Shown in pieces: positions 33,408-41,295 of a stretch of DNA of 64,000 bases. The DNA lies in the NCBI GenBank assembly GCA_012519055.1, contig JAAYQU010000014.1:48248-112247 (forward strand), in the 5' to 3' direction. This DNA is from Bacteroidales bacterium (GTDB lineage Bacteria > Bacteroidota > Bacteroidia > Bacteroidales > Salinivirgaceae). The notes beneath the pieces were generated by a model, which worked only from the letters and a program-made list of their open reading frames with translations, was not told the DNA's origin and made no database searches. Every line of letters starts with the position of its first letter. Position 1 is the first letter of the stretch. A program made the position numbers and the translations under genes.

Positions 33408-34724
33408 ATGGAGATATTAATAAGAGTAGGACAATTGTTGCTAAGCTTGTCATTATTAGTAATATTGCACGAGTTTGGTCACTTCTTTTTTGCACGTCTT
33501 TTTAAAACGCGGGTCGAGAAATTTTATCTCTTTTTTAACCCTTGGTTTTCGATATTCAAGAAAAAAATCGGCGAAACAACATACGGAATAGGTTGGCTTC
33601 CATTGGGAGGATACGTTAAAATTGCAGGTATGATTGACGAATCGATGGATAAAGATCAGATGTCGAAACCCCCACAGCCTTATGAGTTTAGATCAAAGCC
33701 AGCTTGGCAGCGACTGCTTATTATGCTGGGCGGTGTTTTGGCAAATTTCATTACCGCATTGGTGATTTATGTTTTGATACTGTTTACATGGGGCGAAGAG
33801 TATATACCGCTTTCTAAGATGGAGCACGGTATTATGCCCGACAGTACTGCAATGATGGTTGGGTTTCAGCCCGGCGACAGAATCTTGTCTGTTGACAACG
33901 AACCAATAGAGAGATTTAATGAGCTGACAACCACCATTTTACTCAATGATTCAAAAACGGTTCAGGTTGAACGTAATGGAGAAAAAGTTACCGTTGATAT
34001 TCCCGAATGGCTCGCTAAGAGTGTTATAAAAAATAACTCTATGCTATTTGCTCCACGATTTAAATTCGTGATTGCAGATTTTGTTGACAGCTCAACCGCA
34101 CAACAAGCAGGGTTGCAAAAAGGAGATTATGTTGTTGGTATTGACACAATAGCAACGCCTTACGCAGATATTTTAACATCAGCATTACCAAATTATGCAG
34201 GACAAACAATTGATGTTAAAGTTGTGCGTGACAACGAAACAATAACAATGCCTGTTACTATTGATCAAAACGGAAAAATGGGGATAATGGCCGATATAAT
34301 GGCCTCGATTCCTGTAGCTGTTGCCGAATATGGCTTTTTAGAATCAATACCCGCAGGCATAAACAAGGGATTTAAAACGGCGGGCGACTATTTGAAACAG
34401 TTGAAACTGATATTTTCGCCTAAAACAAAGGCTTATGAGTCTCTTGGTGGATTTATCGCCATAGGCAAAATATTCCCCGGCACATGGGATTGGCAAAGCT
34501 TTTGGCGACTTACAGCTTTCCTTTCAATTATGCTTGCAATACTTAACCTACTTCCAATACCTGCCTTAGATGGAGGTCACGTTCTGTTTACAATCTTTGA
34601 GATGATTACAGGACAAAAGCCATCGGATAGGTTTCTGGAGGTTGCACAAATTACAGGAATGTTGCTTCTGTTTGCACTTATAATTTATGCCAATGGTAAC
34701 GATATTGTTAAATTGTTTAGATGA
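33408..34724 (+). CDS. rseP: RIP metalloprotease RseP (site-2 protease)
   Basis: The 438-residue membrane protease has the zinc motif HEFGH (21-25) in the first helix, LPLGGYVKIAG, two PDZ domains (about 130-300) and the third zinc ligand in LLPIPALDGGHVLF. It cleaves membrane-spanning segments, typically of anti-sigma factors after a first cut, and can clear signal peptides. Length matches the family. Directly downstream of dxr. Confidence 0.96.
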   Translation: MEILIRVGQLLLSLSLLVILHEFGHFFFARLFKTRVEKFYLFFNPWFSIFKKKIGETTYGIGWLPLGGYVKIAGMIDESMDKDQMSKPPQPYEFRSKPAWQRLLIMLGGVLANFITALVIYVLILFTWGEEYIPLSKMEHGIMPDSTAMMVGFQPGDRILSVDNEPIERFNELTTTILLNDSKTVQVERNGEKVTVDIPEWLAKSVIKNNSMLFAPRFKFVIADFVDSSTAQQAGLQKGDYVVGIDTIATPYADILTSALPNYAGQTIDVKVVRDNETITMPVTIDQNGKMGIMADIMASIPVAVAEYGFLESIPAGINKGFKTAGDYLKQLKLIFSPKTKAYESLGGFIAIGKIFPGTWDWQSFWRLTAFLSIMLAILNLLPIPALDGGHVLFTIFEMITGQKPSDRFLEVAQITGMLLLFALIIYANGNDIVKLFR

Positions 34725-34781
34725 TAATTTGTTTATTTTAAGCGCCTTAAAAGAGTTGATTTTATTAAAAACCACAATCAT

Positions 34782-37262
34782 ATGAAGAGTCGGATAGATT
34801 TTCAAACCATTAAACCACACTTAGTAGCAATAGTTTTATTTGTTATTGTAAGTTTCGGTTATTTCCACCCTGTTTTAGAGGGGAAGATGTTGCGTCAAGG
34901 AGATATGATGGCATATGCCGGTGCTGCTCAAGAGTTAAAAGAACTTAAAGCAGAAACAGGCGAGTATGCCCTTTGGACTGACAGAATGTTCGGCGGTATG
35001 CCCACATTTTTAATACATAACCCCGGACATGCAAACTTAACCAGATACGTTCATAATGTATTGAATTTGAACCATGCGCGCCCAGCAAACCACCTCTTTT
35101 TATATATGTTGGGCTTCTATATGGCTCTTTTGCTTTTTGGAGTATCGCCGTCTCGGAGTATTGCGGGAGCAATAGCTTACGCCTTTTCTACTTATTTTAT
35201 AATAATAATTTACGCCGGACATATTACAAAAGTAATGGCACTTGGATATATGCCGTTGGTCGTAGCTTCGGTCTATCACGCCTTTAAGTCCGATAGGTTG
35301 AGGGGAGGGGTGTTGTTGGGCTTGTTTTTATCTATCCAAATATATGTAAACCACCTTCAAATAACATATTACACCTTTATTATAGTCGCTTTATTGGGGC
35401 TTTTCGAATTGATATCAGCCATTAAAAAGCGAAAATTAGCAGATTTCGGAAAAACATTTGCCTGTTTGGTAATAGGAGCGACATTAGCATTAGCAGCTAA
35501 CCTAACAACCCTTTGGACAGTATATGAATACAGCGCATTTTCAAGAGGAAAACCAAATTTAGAGAAACCAGATCAAAATCAGACAACCGGACTTGATATT
35601 GATTATATCACCGCGTGGAGCTACGGCAAAGGCGAAACGCTTAACTTACTTGTACCCAATCTGAAAGGTGGTTCAAGCCATATGGATTTGGGGAAAAATA
35701 GCCAAACTTACAAGGTAGTAGAGCAAAATTACGGAAGACAAACAGCCGACCAATTTATAAAGTATTCAGACACCTATTGGGGAGATCAGCCATTTACTTC
35801 AGGACCTGTTTATATTGGGGCTACCGTAATATTCCTGTTCATTTTGGCAATGTTTCTACTGAAAGGGAACCTAAAATGGTGGCTACTTATAGCAACAATC
35901 TTAGCAATTATATTAGCTTGGGGACGACACTTTATGTGGTTCAACGAGCTTATTATCAATTATTTGCCCGGATATAACAAGTTCCGTACTGTAAGCATGA
36001 CATTGGTAATAGCGCAATTTACTTTGCCGCTGCTTGCTATCATTGCATTCGACAAAATTGCAAAGAATAAATATACGTTTGCTCAAATTAAAAAGCCTCT
36101 GATATATTCAACGTCTATCGTTGCTGGTTTGCTTTTACTGATACTCATTGCAAACAGCTCAAGTTCAGAAATGATAGGAAGATCGGATGTTAGAATACCT
36201 GATATAATTCAAAAATCATTACAAGCCGATCGTCTAAGTATGTTACAATCAGATGTTTTTCGTTCACTATTGTTTATGTTAGTCACATCGGGTTTGATAT
36301 GGTTCTTATCAAAAGCTAAAATCAAAGCAACAGTTGCAACCGTGGCATTAGGTTTATTGTTTGCTGCAGATTTAATTCCTGTATCTTTAAGATATGCTCA
36401 AAACGACAGTTGGGTATCACGTACAGAGTTGAAGCAACAGCCATTTAAGCCCACAGTAGCCGACATGGAAATCCTGAAAGATAAGGAGCATTACAGAGTT
36501 TTAAATTTCGCGTCAAACACATTTAACGATGCTGCAACATCATATTTCCACAATAGTGTTGGAGGCTACCATGGTGCGAAAATGCGACGCTATCAAGAAC
36601 TTATAGATGAGCAGATTATCCCCGAAATGAATAAAGTAAAAGATATTTTACAGGTAAGTCCAACCTATCAGAAAGTTGACAGCGTAATGCGAGAGCTTAA
36701 TGTTTTAAATATGTTGAATACACGATATTATATACTTTCGCCTGATAATCAGCCAATAGTTAATCCTTATGCTCTTGGTCAAGCGTGGTTTGTCGATAGT
36801 ATTGTTTGGGCATCGGGAGCAAATGACGAAATGGCACTGTTGTCAACAACAAAACTCGAAAATACAGCTGTTGTAGATAAGCAATATGAGAATATTTTAG
36901 GTGATAATTTAAACAACTCTAATGAAAAGAGTATAACAATGAAAAGCTATTCAGCTAATCGTTTAGAATATTCATTCCAGTCGGAGACAGAAGCTTTGGC
37001 ACTGTTTTCAGAAATGTACTATCCAAAAGGGTGGAGAGCTTTTGTTAACGGTGAGCCAGCTGAAATCATAAGAGCAAACTATCTGTTACGCGGATTGGTG
37101 TTACCGGCAGGCGAGGGCGAAGTGTTGTTTGAGTTTCATCCAAAATCCTATTTTGTCGGGAATGTTGTCTCATATGCAAGTTCGGCTCTGATCTTGTTAT
37201 TGAGTGTGTGGGTTTTGATTGTGCCAATATTTAGAAAGCCAAAAAAAGAGGTTGAGTCGTAG
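34782..37262 (+). CDS. YfhO-family multi-pass membrane protein (putative glycosyltransferase)
   Basis: An 826-residue protein with about 12-13 hydrophobic segments and a large extracytoplasmic C-terminal domain before a last membrane helix. The N-terminal region has DMMAYAGAAQE and WTDRMFGGMP, and the C-terminal part has MYYPKGWRAFVNGEPAEIIRANYLLRGLVLPAG, which is the YfhO family pattern (a GT-C-like membrane enzyme; in Bacillus linked to lipoteichoic acid glycosylation). A role in sugar transfer to surface glycans at the outer face of the inner membrane is inferred. It lies 57 bases after rseP. Confidence 0.85.
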   Translation: MKSRIDFQTIKPHLVAIVLFVIVSFGYFHPVLEGKMLRQGDMMAYAGAAQELKELKAETGEYALWTDRMFGGMPTFLIHNPGHANLTRYVHNVLNLNHARPANHLFLYMLGFYMALLLFGVSPSRSIAGAIAYAFSTYFIIIIYAGHITKVMALGYMPLVVASVYHAFKSDRLRGGVLLGLFLSIQIYVNHLQITYYTFIIVALLGLFELISAIKKRKLADFGKTFACLVIGATLALAANLTTLWTVYEYSAFSRGKPNLEKPDQNQTTGLDIDYITAWSYGKGETLNLLVPNLKGGSSHMDLGKNSQTYKVVEQNYGRQTADQFIKYSDTYWGDQPFTSGPVYIGATVIFLFILAMFLLKGNLKWWLLIATILAIILAWGRHFMWFNELIINYLPGYNKFRTVSMTLVIAQFTLPLLAIIAFDKIAKNKYTFAQIKKPLIYSTSIVAGLLLLILIANSSSSEMIGRSDVRIPDIIQKSLQADRLSMLQSDVFRSLLFMLVTSGLIWFLSKAKIKATVATVALGLLFAADLIPVSLRYAQNDSWVSRTELKQQPFKPTVADMEILKDKEHYRVLNFASNTFNDAATSYFHNSVGGYHGAKMRRYQELIDEQIIPEMNKVKDILQVSPTYQKVDSVMRELNVLNMLNTRYYILSPDNQPIVNPYALGQAWFVDSIVWASGANDEMALLSTTKLENTAVVDKQYENILGDNLNNSNEKSITMKSYSANRLEYSFQSETEALALFSEMYYPKGWRAFVNGEPAEIIRANYLLRGLVLPAGEGEVLFEFHPKSYFVGNVVSYASSALILLLSVWVLIVPIFRKPKKEVES

Positions 37263-37275
37263 AATTTAAAATGTT

Positions 37276-37283
37276 TACCTTTG
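37276..37283 (+). promoter_or_regulatory. Bacteroidota-type -7 box for ruvB
   Basis: TACCTTTG fully matches TAnnTTTG, 24 bases before the ruvB GTG start and 13 bases after the YfhO-like stop. It suggests a promoter for ruvB-queG separate from the upstream genes. Confidence 0.45.
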
Positions 37284-37307
37284 CAAAAAGTAAAAGAAAC
37301 TTAATAA

Positions 37308-38333
37308 GTGTCCGAAGAGTTTAACATACGCAATCCAAAGCAGTCGCCAAGCGACATTGAAATCGACCAGCAGTTACGTCCGCTGACGTTCGACGATTTT
37401 CAGGGACAAAAACAGATTTTGGAAAATCTGAAAATATTTGTCGAAGCTGCACGTATGCGTGGCGATGCTCTAGATCATGTTTTGTTGCATGGACCTCCCG
37501 GACTAGGCAAAACTACGCTCTCCAATATCATTGCCAATGAACTGGGCGTAAAAATGAGGATCACTTCGGGACCTGTTCTTGAAAAACCCGGCGATCTTGC
37601 AGGCATATTAACAAGTTTAGAAGAAAACGACGTTCTTTTTATTGATGAGATACACCGTTTAAACCCTGTGATTGAGGAGTATCTCTATTCTGCAATGGAG
37701 GATTTTCGTATTGATATCGTTATTGACAAAGGACCCTCGGCAAGAACAGTGCAAATAGGGTTGAGCCCCTTTACTATGATTGGAGCCACAACACGAAGCG
37801 GATTGTTAACAGCACCCTTAAGAGCGAGATTCGGAATTAACTGTCATCTAGAGTATTACGATAACGAAGTAATATCGGGCATTGTAAAACGGTCGGCAAG
37901 AATTTTGAATATTCCCATAGAAGAAGATGCAGCAACGGAAATATCGTTACGCAGTCGTGGTACTCCGCGCGTTGCTAACGCTCTGCTTCGACGTGTTCGC
38001 GATTTCGCGCAGGTAAAAGGCAGTGGTGTTATAGATAAAGAGATTTCGATTTATGCTTTAGAAGCTCTAAATATCGATCAGCACGGACTTGACGAAATGG
38101 ATAATCGTATATTGACAACAATTATCGATAAATTTAGCGGGGGTCCGGTGGGGTTATCTACAATCGCAACTGCTTTGAGCGAAGACCCGGGAACTATTGA
38201 AGAGGTTTACGAGCCGTTCCTTATCAAAGAGGGATTTTTGAAACGCACACCACGCGGTAGAGAGGCTACAGAGCTAACATATAAACACCTAAACAGAGCT
38301 TCGGGATATAGGCAACAATCACTGTTCGACTGA
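37308..38333 (+). CDS. ruvB: Holliday junction branch-migration helicase RuvB
   Basis: The 341-residue AAA+ motor drives branch migration with RuvA. Walker A is GPPGLGKT (62-69), Walker B contains [10 protein letters not shown], sensor motifs follow in [18 protein letters not shown], and the C-terminal winged helix has RTPRGREAT. The start is GTG at 37308 (V-S-E-E-F). The queG start overlaps its TGA stop by one base, so they are translationally coupled. ruvA and ruvC are not in the window. Confidence 0.97.
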   Translation: MSEEFNIRNPKQSPSDIEIDQQLRPLTFDDFQGQKQILENLKIFVEAARMRGDALDHVLLHGPPGLGKTTLSNIIANELGVKMRITSGPVLEKPGDLAGILTSLEENDVLFIDEIHRLNPVIEEYLYSAMEDFRIDIVIDKGPSARTVQIGLSPFTMIGATTRSGLLTAPLRARFGINCHLEYYDNEVISGIVKRSARILNIPIEEDAATEISLRSRGTPRVANALLRRVRDFAQVKGSGVIDKEISIYALEALNIDQHGLDEMDNRILTTIIDKFSGGPVGLSTIATALSEDPGTIEEVYEPFLIKEGFLKRTPRGREATELTYKHLNRASGYRQQSLFD

Positions 38334-39259
38334 TGCTTGAACACGAAACAATATCTACAAAAATTAAAAGGCAAGCCATTGCACTTGGCTTCGACGATGT
38401 TGGAATTGCCAAAGTGCAAAATACCGGCAAGTTGCATGAACATCTAGAGTCGTGGATACAAAAAGGGTATCACGGCAGCATGGAGTATATGCGAAATAAT
38501 ATTGAAACACGCTCTAAGCCAATATTATATGTCCCTGAAGCGAAATCGGTAATTGTTGTTATTGTAAATTATTATCAAGAGAATATCAAAAGCAAATCGA
38601 AATATAAGATAGCACAATTTGCTCATGTTCAAGATTATCACTATGTTTTGAAAGAAAAATTAAATCAGTTACTCTCTTTCATTGTTGATATAGAGCCTAA
38701 AACAGTAGGGAAAATTAGTGTTGATGCACAACCCGTCGCCGAACGATATTGGGCGGTGCAGGCAGGATTAGGGTTTATTGGACAAAACACAATGTTTATC
38801 CACCCGAAACTTGGTTCTTTCAATTTTATTGGCTCCATTGTAACAAATTTAGAGCTTGATAGCGACACTCCGAGCAACGAAACCTGCCTTGGTTGCGGAA
38901 AATGTATCAGCAGTTGTCCAAATGGAGCAATTGTAGAGCCTTATACTTTAGATTCGCAACGCTGTATATCGTATCAAACAATAGAATCGCGTTCAGAATC
39001 AATATTTAATGAGAGAATAAAATTTGAAAACTATATTTTTGGTTGCGATATTTGTAACCTTGTTTGTCCGCATAACGAAAATATTCCGTTGGCTAATAAA
39101 AACAACTTCGCGGCAAAGCCTGAAATTACAAATATGACAGATGATGATTGGAACACATTGGGTTCGAGCCAATTTAAACGCCGATTTTCGCATTCGCCCT
39201 TAAGACGAGCGGGATTACGCGGAATTAGGAGAAATATTTTGTGGTGTAATAAAAAATAA
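38333..39259 (+). CDS. queG: Epoxyqueuosine reductase
   Basis: The 308-residue cobalamin-dependent enzyme reduces epoxyqueuosine to queuosine in tRNA (the last step of the pathway). Two [4Fe-4S] motifs are present: CLGCGKCISSCP and CDICNLVCPHN, after the QueG segments DDVGIAKV, YMRNNIETRSKP and YWAVQAGLGFIGQNTMFIHP. Length is typical of the shorter form without HEAT repeats. It overlaps ruvB by one base (TGATG). Confidence 0.96.
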   Translation: MLEHETISTKIKRQAIALGFDDVGIAKVQNTGKLHEHLESWIQKGYHGSMEYMRNNIETRSKPILYVPEAKSVIVVIVNYYQENIKSKSKYKIAQFAHVQDYHYVLKEKLNQLLSFIVDIEPKTVGKISVDAQPVAERYWAVQAGLGFIGQNTMFIHPKLGSFNFIGSIVTNLELDSDTPSNETCLGCGKCISSCPNGAIVEPYTLDSQRCISYQTIESRSESIFNERIKFENYIFGCDICNLVCPHNENIPLANKNNFAAKPEITNMTDDDWNTLGSSQFKRRFSHSPLRRAGLRGIRRNILWCNKK

Positions 39260-39354
39260 GAAACTTGCAGTTTGGATATTATGACATTTTAGGGTATTTT
39301 CGTAACGGTTTTTTTCGTTAATAAACATCATTAACAGACCAAAAAAATTTAGAT

Positions 39355-40434
39355 ATGATAAAGAGAAGTAAGCAAATCTCAGTTCTTGTATTAGCAACAC
39401 TTTTAGCGTTTGCAGTTTCGTGTGTCCCAAAAAGACAATTCGTGGAACTAGAGATGAAAACCGAGCGATCTATTCGCGATAGAGACTCACTTAAAGCCAA
39501 AAATGCCGACCTGACAGTAGAAAAAACTGAGTTACAATCTGAGCTTGACCTAATGAAACGTGAAGTGCAACAGTCACGTAATGAGCTAGCAGGACAGCTA
39601 GACTCAATGAGATACTATAAAAGTCAATATAATATTTTACAAGCTGCGAACAACGATTTAACAAGACGGTTAGACGAAATGGTATACGGCGTTGAGAGTG
39701 AAAACAAACAAATGCTGGTTGAGTTACATCAGTTGCGTGAAGATTTGCAAAGACGTGAAGAAAATTTGCGTAAACTGCGCGACAGTTTATCAGCAGAAAG
39801 GAACAATTTGGACTTAATGCAACTTAGATTAGAAGACAGAAACCAAATTTTAGCTTCGTTAGACTCAATGCTGCAAGAAAAAGAGAGGAACCTTGAAGAG
39901 CAAAGCAGACAGATGGCTAGACTACAGGAAATGCTTAAACAGAAAGATAATGCAGTAAGGGAACTTAAAGATAAAGTTTCTAAAGCGCTGCTTGGATTCC
40001 AAAATGATGGACTTACTGTTGAGCATCGCAATGGGAAAGTTTATGTTAGCTTAGACGAAAAACTGCTTTTCAAATCGGGGCGTTATACCATTGACTCACG
40101 AGGTAGAATGGCACTTCAAAAGCTGTCAGATGTTTTGGCAGAAAACAAGGATATTAATATTCTTATAGAAGGACACACAGACGATGTTCCACTTCAGGGC
40201 AGAGGTGAAATTCAGGACAACTGGGATTTAAGTGTTAAAAGAGCTACGACAGTTGTTAAAGTTTTGTTGGAGAACAAGAGACTTAATCCCGACAGGCTAA
40301 TGGCTGCAGGACGTTCTGAGTATCACCCGGTAGAAAAGTCTAAAACAACCGAAGCAAGAGCTAAAAACAGAAGAACAGAAATAATCCTGACTCCAAAATT
40401 AGACGAATTGCTAAAAATCCTCGAGAACAATTAG
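39355..40434 (+). CDS. OmpA-family peptidoglycan-binding lipoprotein with coiled coil
   Basis: The 359-residue product has a lipoprotein signal (LLAFAVSC, with the cysteine at about 23). A long charged coiled coil with many glutamates and arginines follows (about 35-215), then the OmpA-like domain (LLFKSGRYTID, LIEGHTDDVPLQ, LSVKRATTVVKVLLE, AAGRSEYHPV, KNRRTEIIL), which binds diaminopimelate in peptidoglycan. It likely links the outer membrane to the cell wall. Its TAG stop (40432-40434) lies inside the heptamer array at 40427-40468. The gene is monocistronic, flanked by repeats on its 3' side. Confidence 0.9.
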   Translation: MIKRSKQISVLVLATLLAFAVSCVPKRQFVELEMKTERSIRDRDSLKAKNADLTVEKTELQSELDLMKREVQQSRNELAGQLDSMRYYKSQYNILQAANNDLTRRLDEMVYGVESENKQMLVELHQLREDLQRREENLRKLRDSLSAERNNLDLMQLRLEDRNQILASLDSMLQEKERNLEEQSRQMARLQEMLKQKDNAVRELKDKVSKALLGFQNDGLTVEHRNGKVYVSLDEKLLFKSGRYTIDSRGRMALQKLSDVLAENKDINILIEGHTDDVPLQGRGEIQDNWDLSVKRATTVVKVLLENKRLNPDRLMAAGRSEYHPVEKSKTTEARAKNRRTEIILTPKLDELLKILENN

Positions 40435-40468
40435 CAATTAACAATGAACAATGTGCAATTACGAATTG
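40427..40468. repeat. Degenerate heptamer array, CAATTA type (second copy)
   Basis: Six consecutive 7-base units (acaatta, gcaatta, acaatga, acaatgt, gcaatta, cgaattg). The first unit covers the last codons of the OmpA-like gene, and its TAG stop (40432-40434) straddles the first and second units. Closely related to the array at 21616-21650. Confidence 0.7.
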
Positions 40469-40490
40469 ATAGGGATTGTTATATCAATAG

Positions 40491-40510
40491 CAACGACTTT
40501 TAAGTCGTTG
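40491..40510 (+). terminator. Stem-loop after OmpA-like gene, possible terminator
   Basis: CAACGACTT and AAGTCGTTG form a perfect 9-bp stem with a 2-base loop, 57 bases after the stop. No run of T follows, so termination is uncertain; it may be another small dispersed repeat. Confidence 0.4.
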
Positions 40511-40602
40511 GTTAGTAGGTTGACACACGTATTTTGAGCTTTAGCCCAAACTTAATGTTTATTAACTTCTTAATGGTTAATTGTGAATTAATAAACACTT
40601 TT

Positions 40603-40630
40603 GTACAGACAGCGCATGCGCTGTCTGTAC
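40603..40630. repeat. Perfect 28-bp palindrome
   Basis: The arms GTACAGACAGCGCA and TGCGCTGTCTGTAC meet with no spacer. It lies 35 bases before rdgB and shares its outer bases with the palindrome at 31066-31094. It is too symmetrical and lacks a T-run on either side to be a typical terminator. Confidence 0.75.
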
Positions 40631-40664
40631 TTTCAACTTTAAAACTTTATAAACTTTCAACTCA

Positions 40665-41252
40665 ATGAAACTACTATTTGTAACTAACAACCAGCATAAA
40701 ATATCTGAAATTTCGGCACTATTACCACAAGAAGTAGAATTATTGAGCTTGTCGGAAGTGGGCATTTATGAAGATATTCCAGAAACAGGAGACACGCTGA
40801 AAGCCAATGCTTTACAAAAAGCCGAATATGCCTTTTCCAAGACCAATAAATGGTGCTTCGCTGATGACACAGGGCTTGAAGTTGAGGCTCTTGGAGGAGC
40901 ACCCGGCATACATTCTGCAAGATATGCGGGTGATGCAAAAAACTCGGTAGATAATGTCAACCTTTTGCTAAAGAAATTAAAAGACATAAAAAACAGAAAT
41001 GCTCGCTTTAAAACCGTCATTGCACTGATTTTTGACAACAAAAGATATTTTTTTGAAGGGATTGTAGAAGGTAAAATTATCGACACGCCTATTGGAACCG
41101 AAGGCTTTGGATACGATCCTGTATTTATTCCAAATGGATATAACGAAACATTTGCTCAAATGCCATTAAGCCTTAAAAACACTATTAGTCACAGAGCTAA
41201 GGCTATCAATAAACTCATTGAATTTTTCACAACTTACACTATTAAACAATAA
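40665..41252 (+). CDS. rdgB: Non-canonical purine NTP pyrophosphatase (RdgB/HAM1)
   Basis: The 195-residue enzyme hydrolyses ITP, dITP and XTP to keep deaminated purines out of nucleic acids. Signatures: FVTNNQHKISEI (5-16), ETGDTLKANALQKA, the active-site DDTGLEVEALGGAPGIHSARYAG, GYDPVF and the C-terminal SHRAKA. Length is normal. It is separated from the OmpA-like gene by a 230-base stretch rich in small repeats, and from the PorZ-like gene by 43 bases. Confidence 0.97.
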   Translation: MKLLFVTNNQHKISEISALLPQEVELLSLSEVGIYEDIPETGDTLKANALQKAEYAFSKTNKWCFADDTGLEVEALGGAPGIHSARYAGDAKNSVDNVNLLLKKLKDIKNRNARFKTVIALIFDNKRYFFEGIVEGKIIDTPIGTEGFGYDPVFIPNGYNETFAQMPLSLKNTISHRAKAINKLIEFFTTYTIKQ

Positions 41253-41295
41253 ATTGCTGAAAAAAGTGTTCTTAAATAGTTAAAAACTATTGTAA

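Noticed and set aside
40491..40510. Certain terminator for the OmpA-like gene
   Set aside because: The stem is perfect but has a 2-base loop and no T-run, and it sits among other small repeats; listed only with low confidence.
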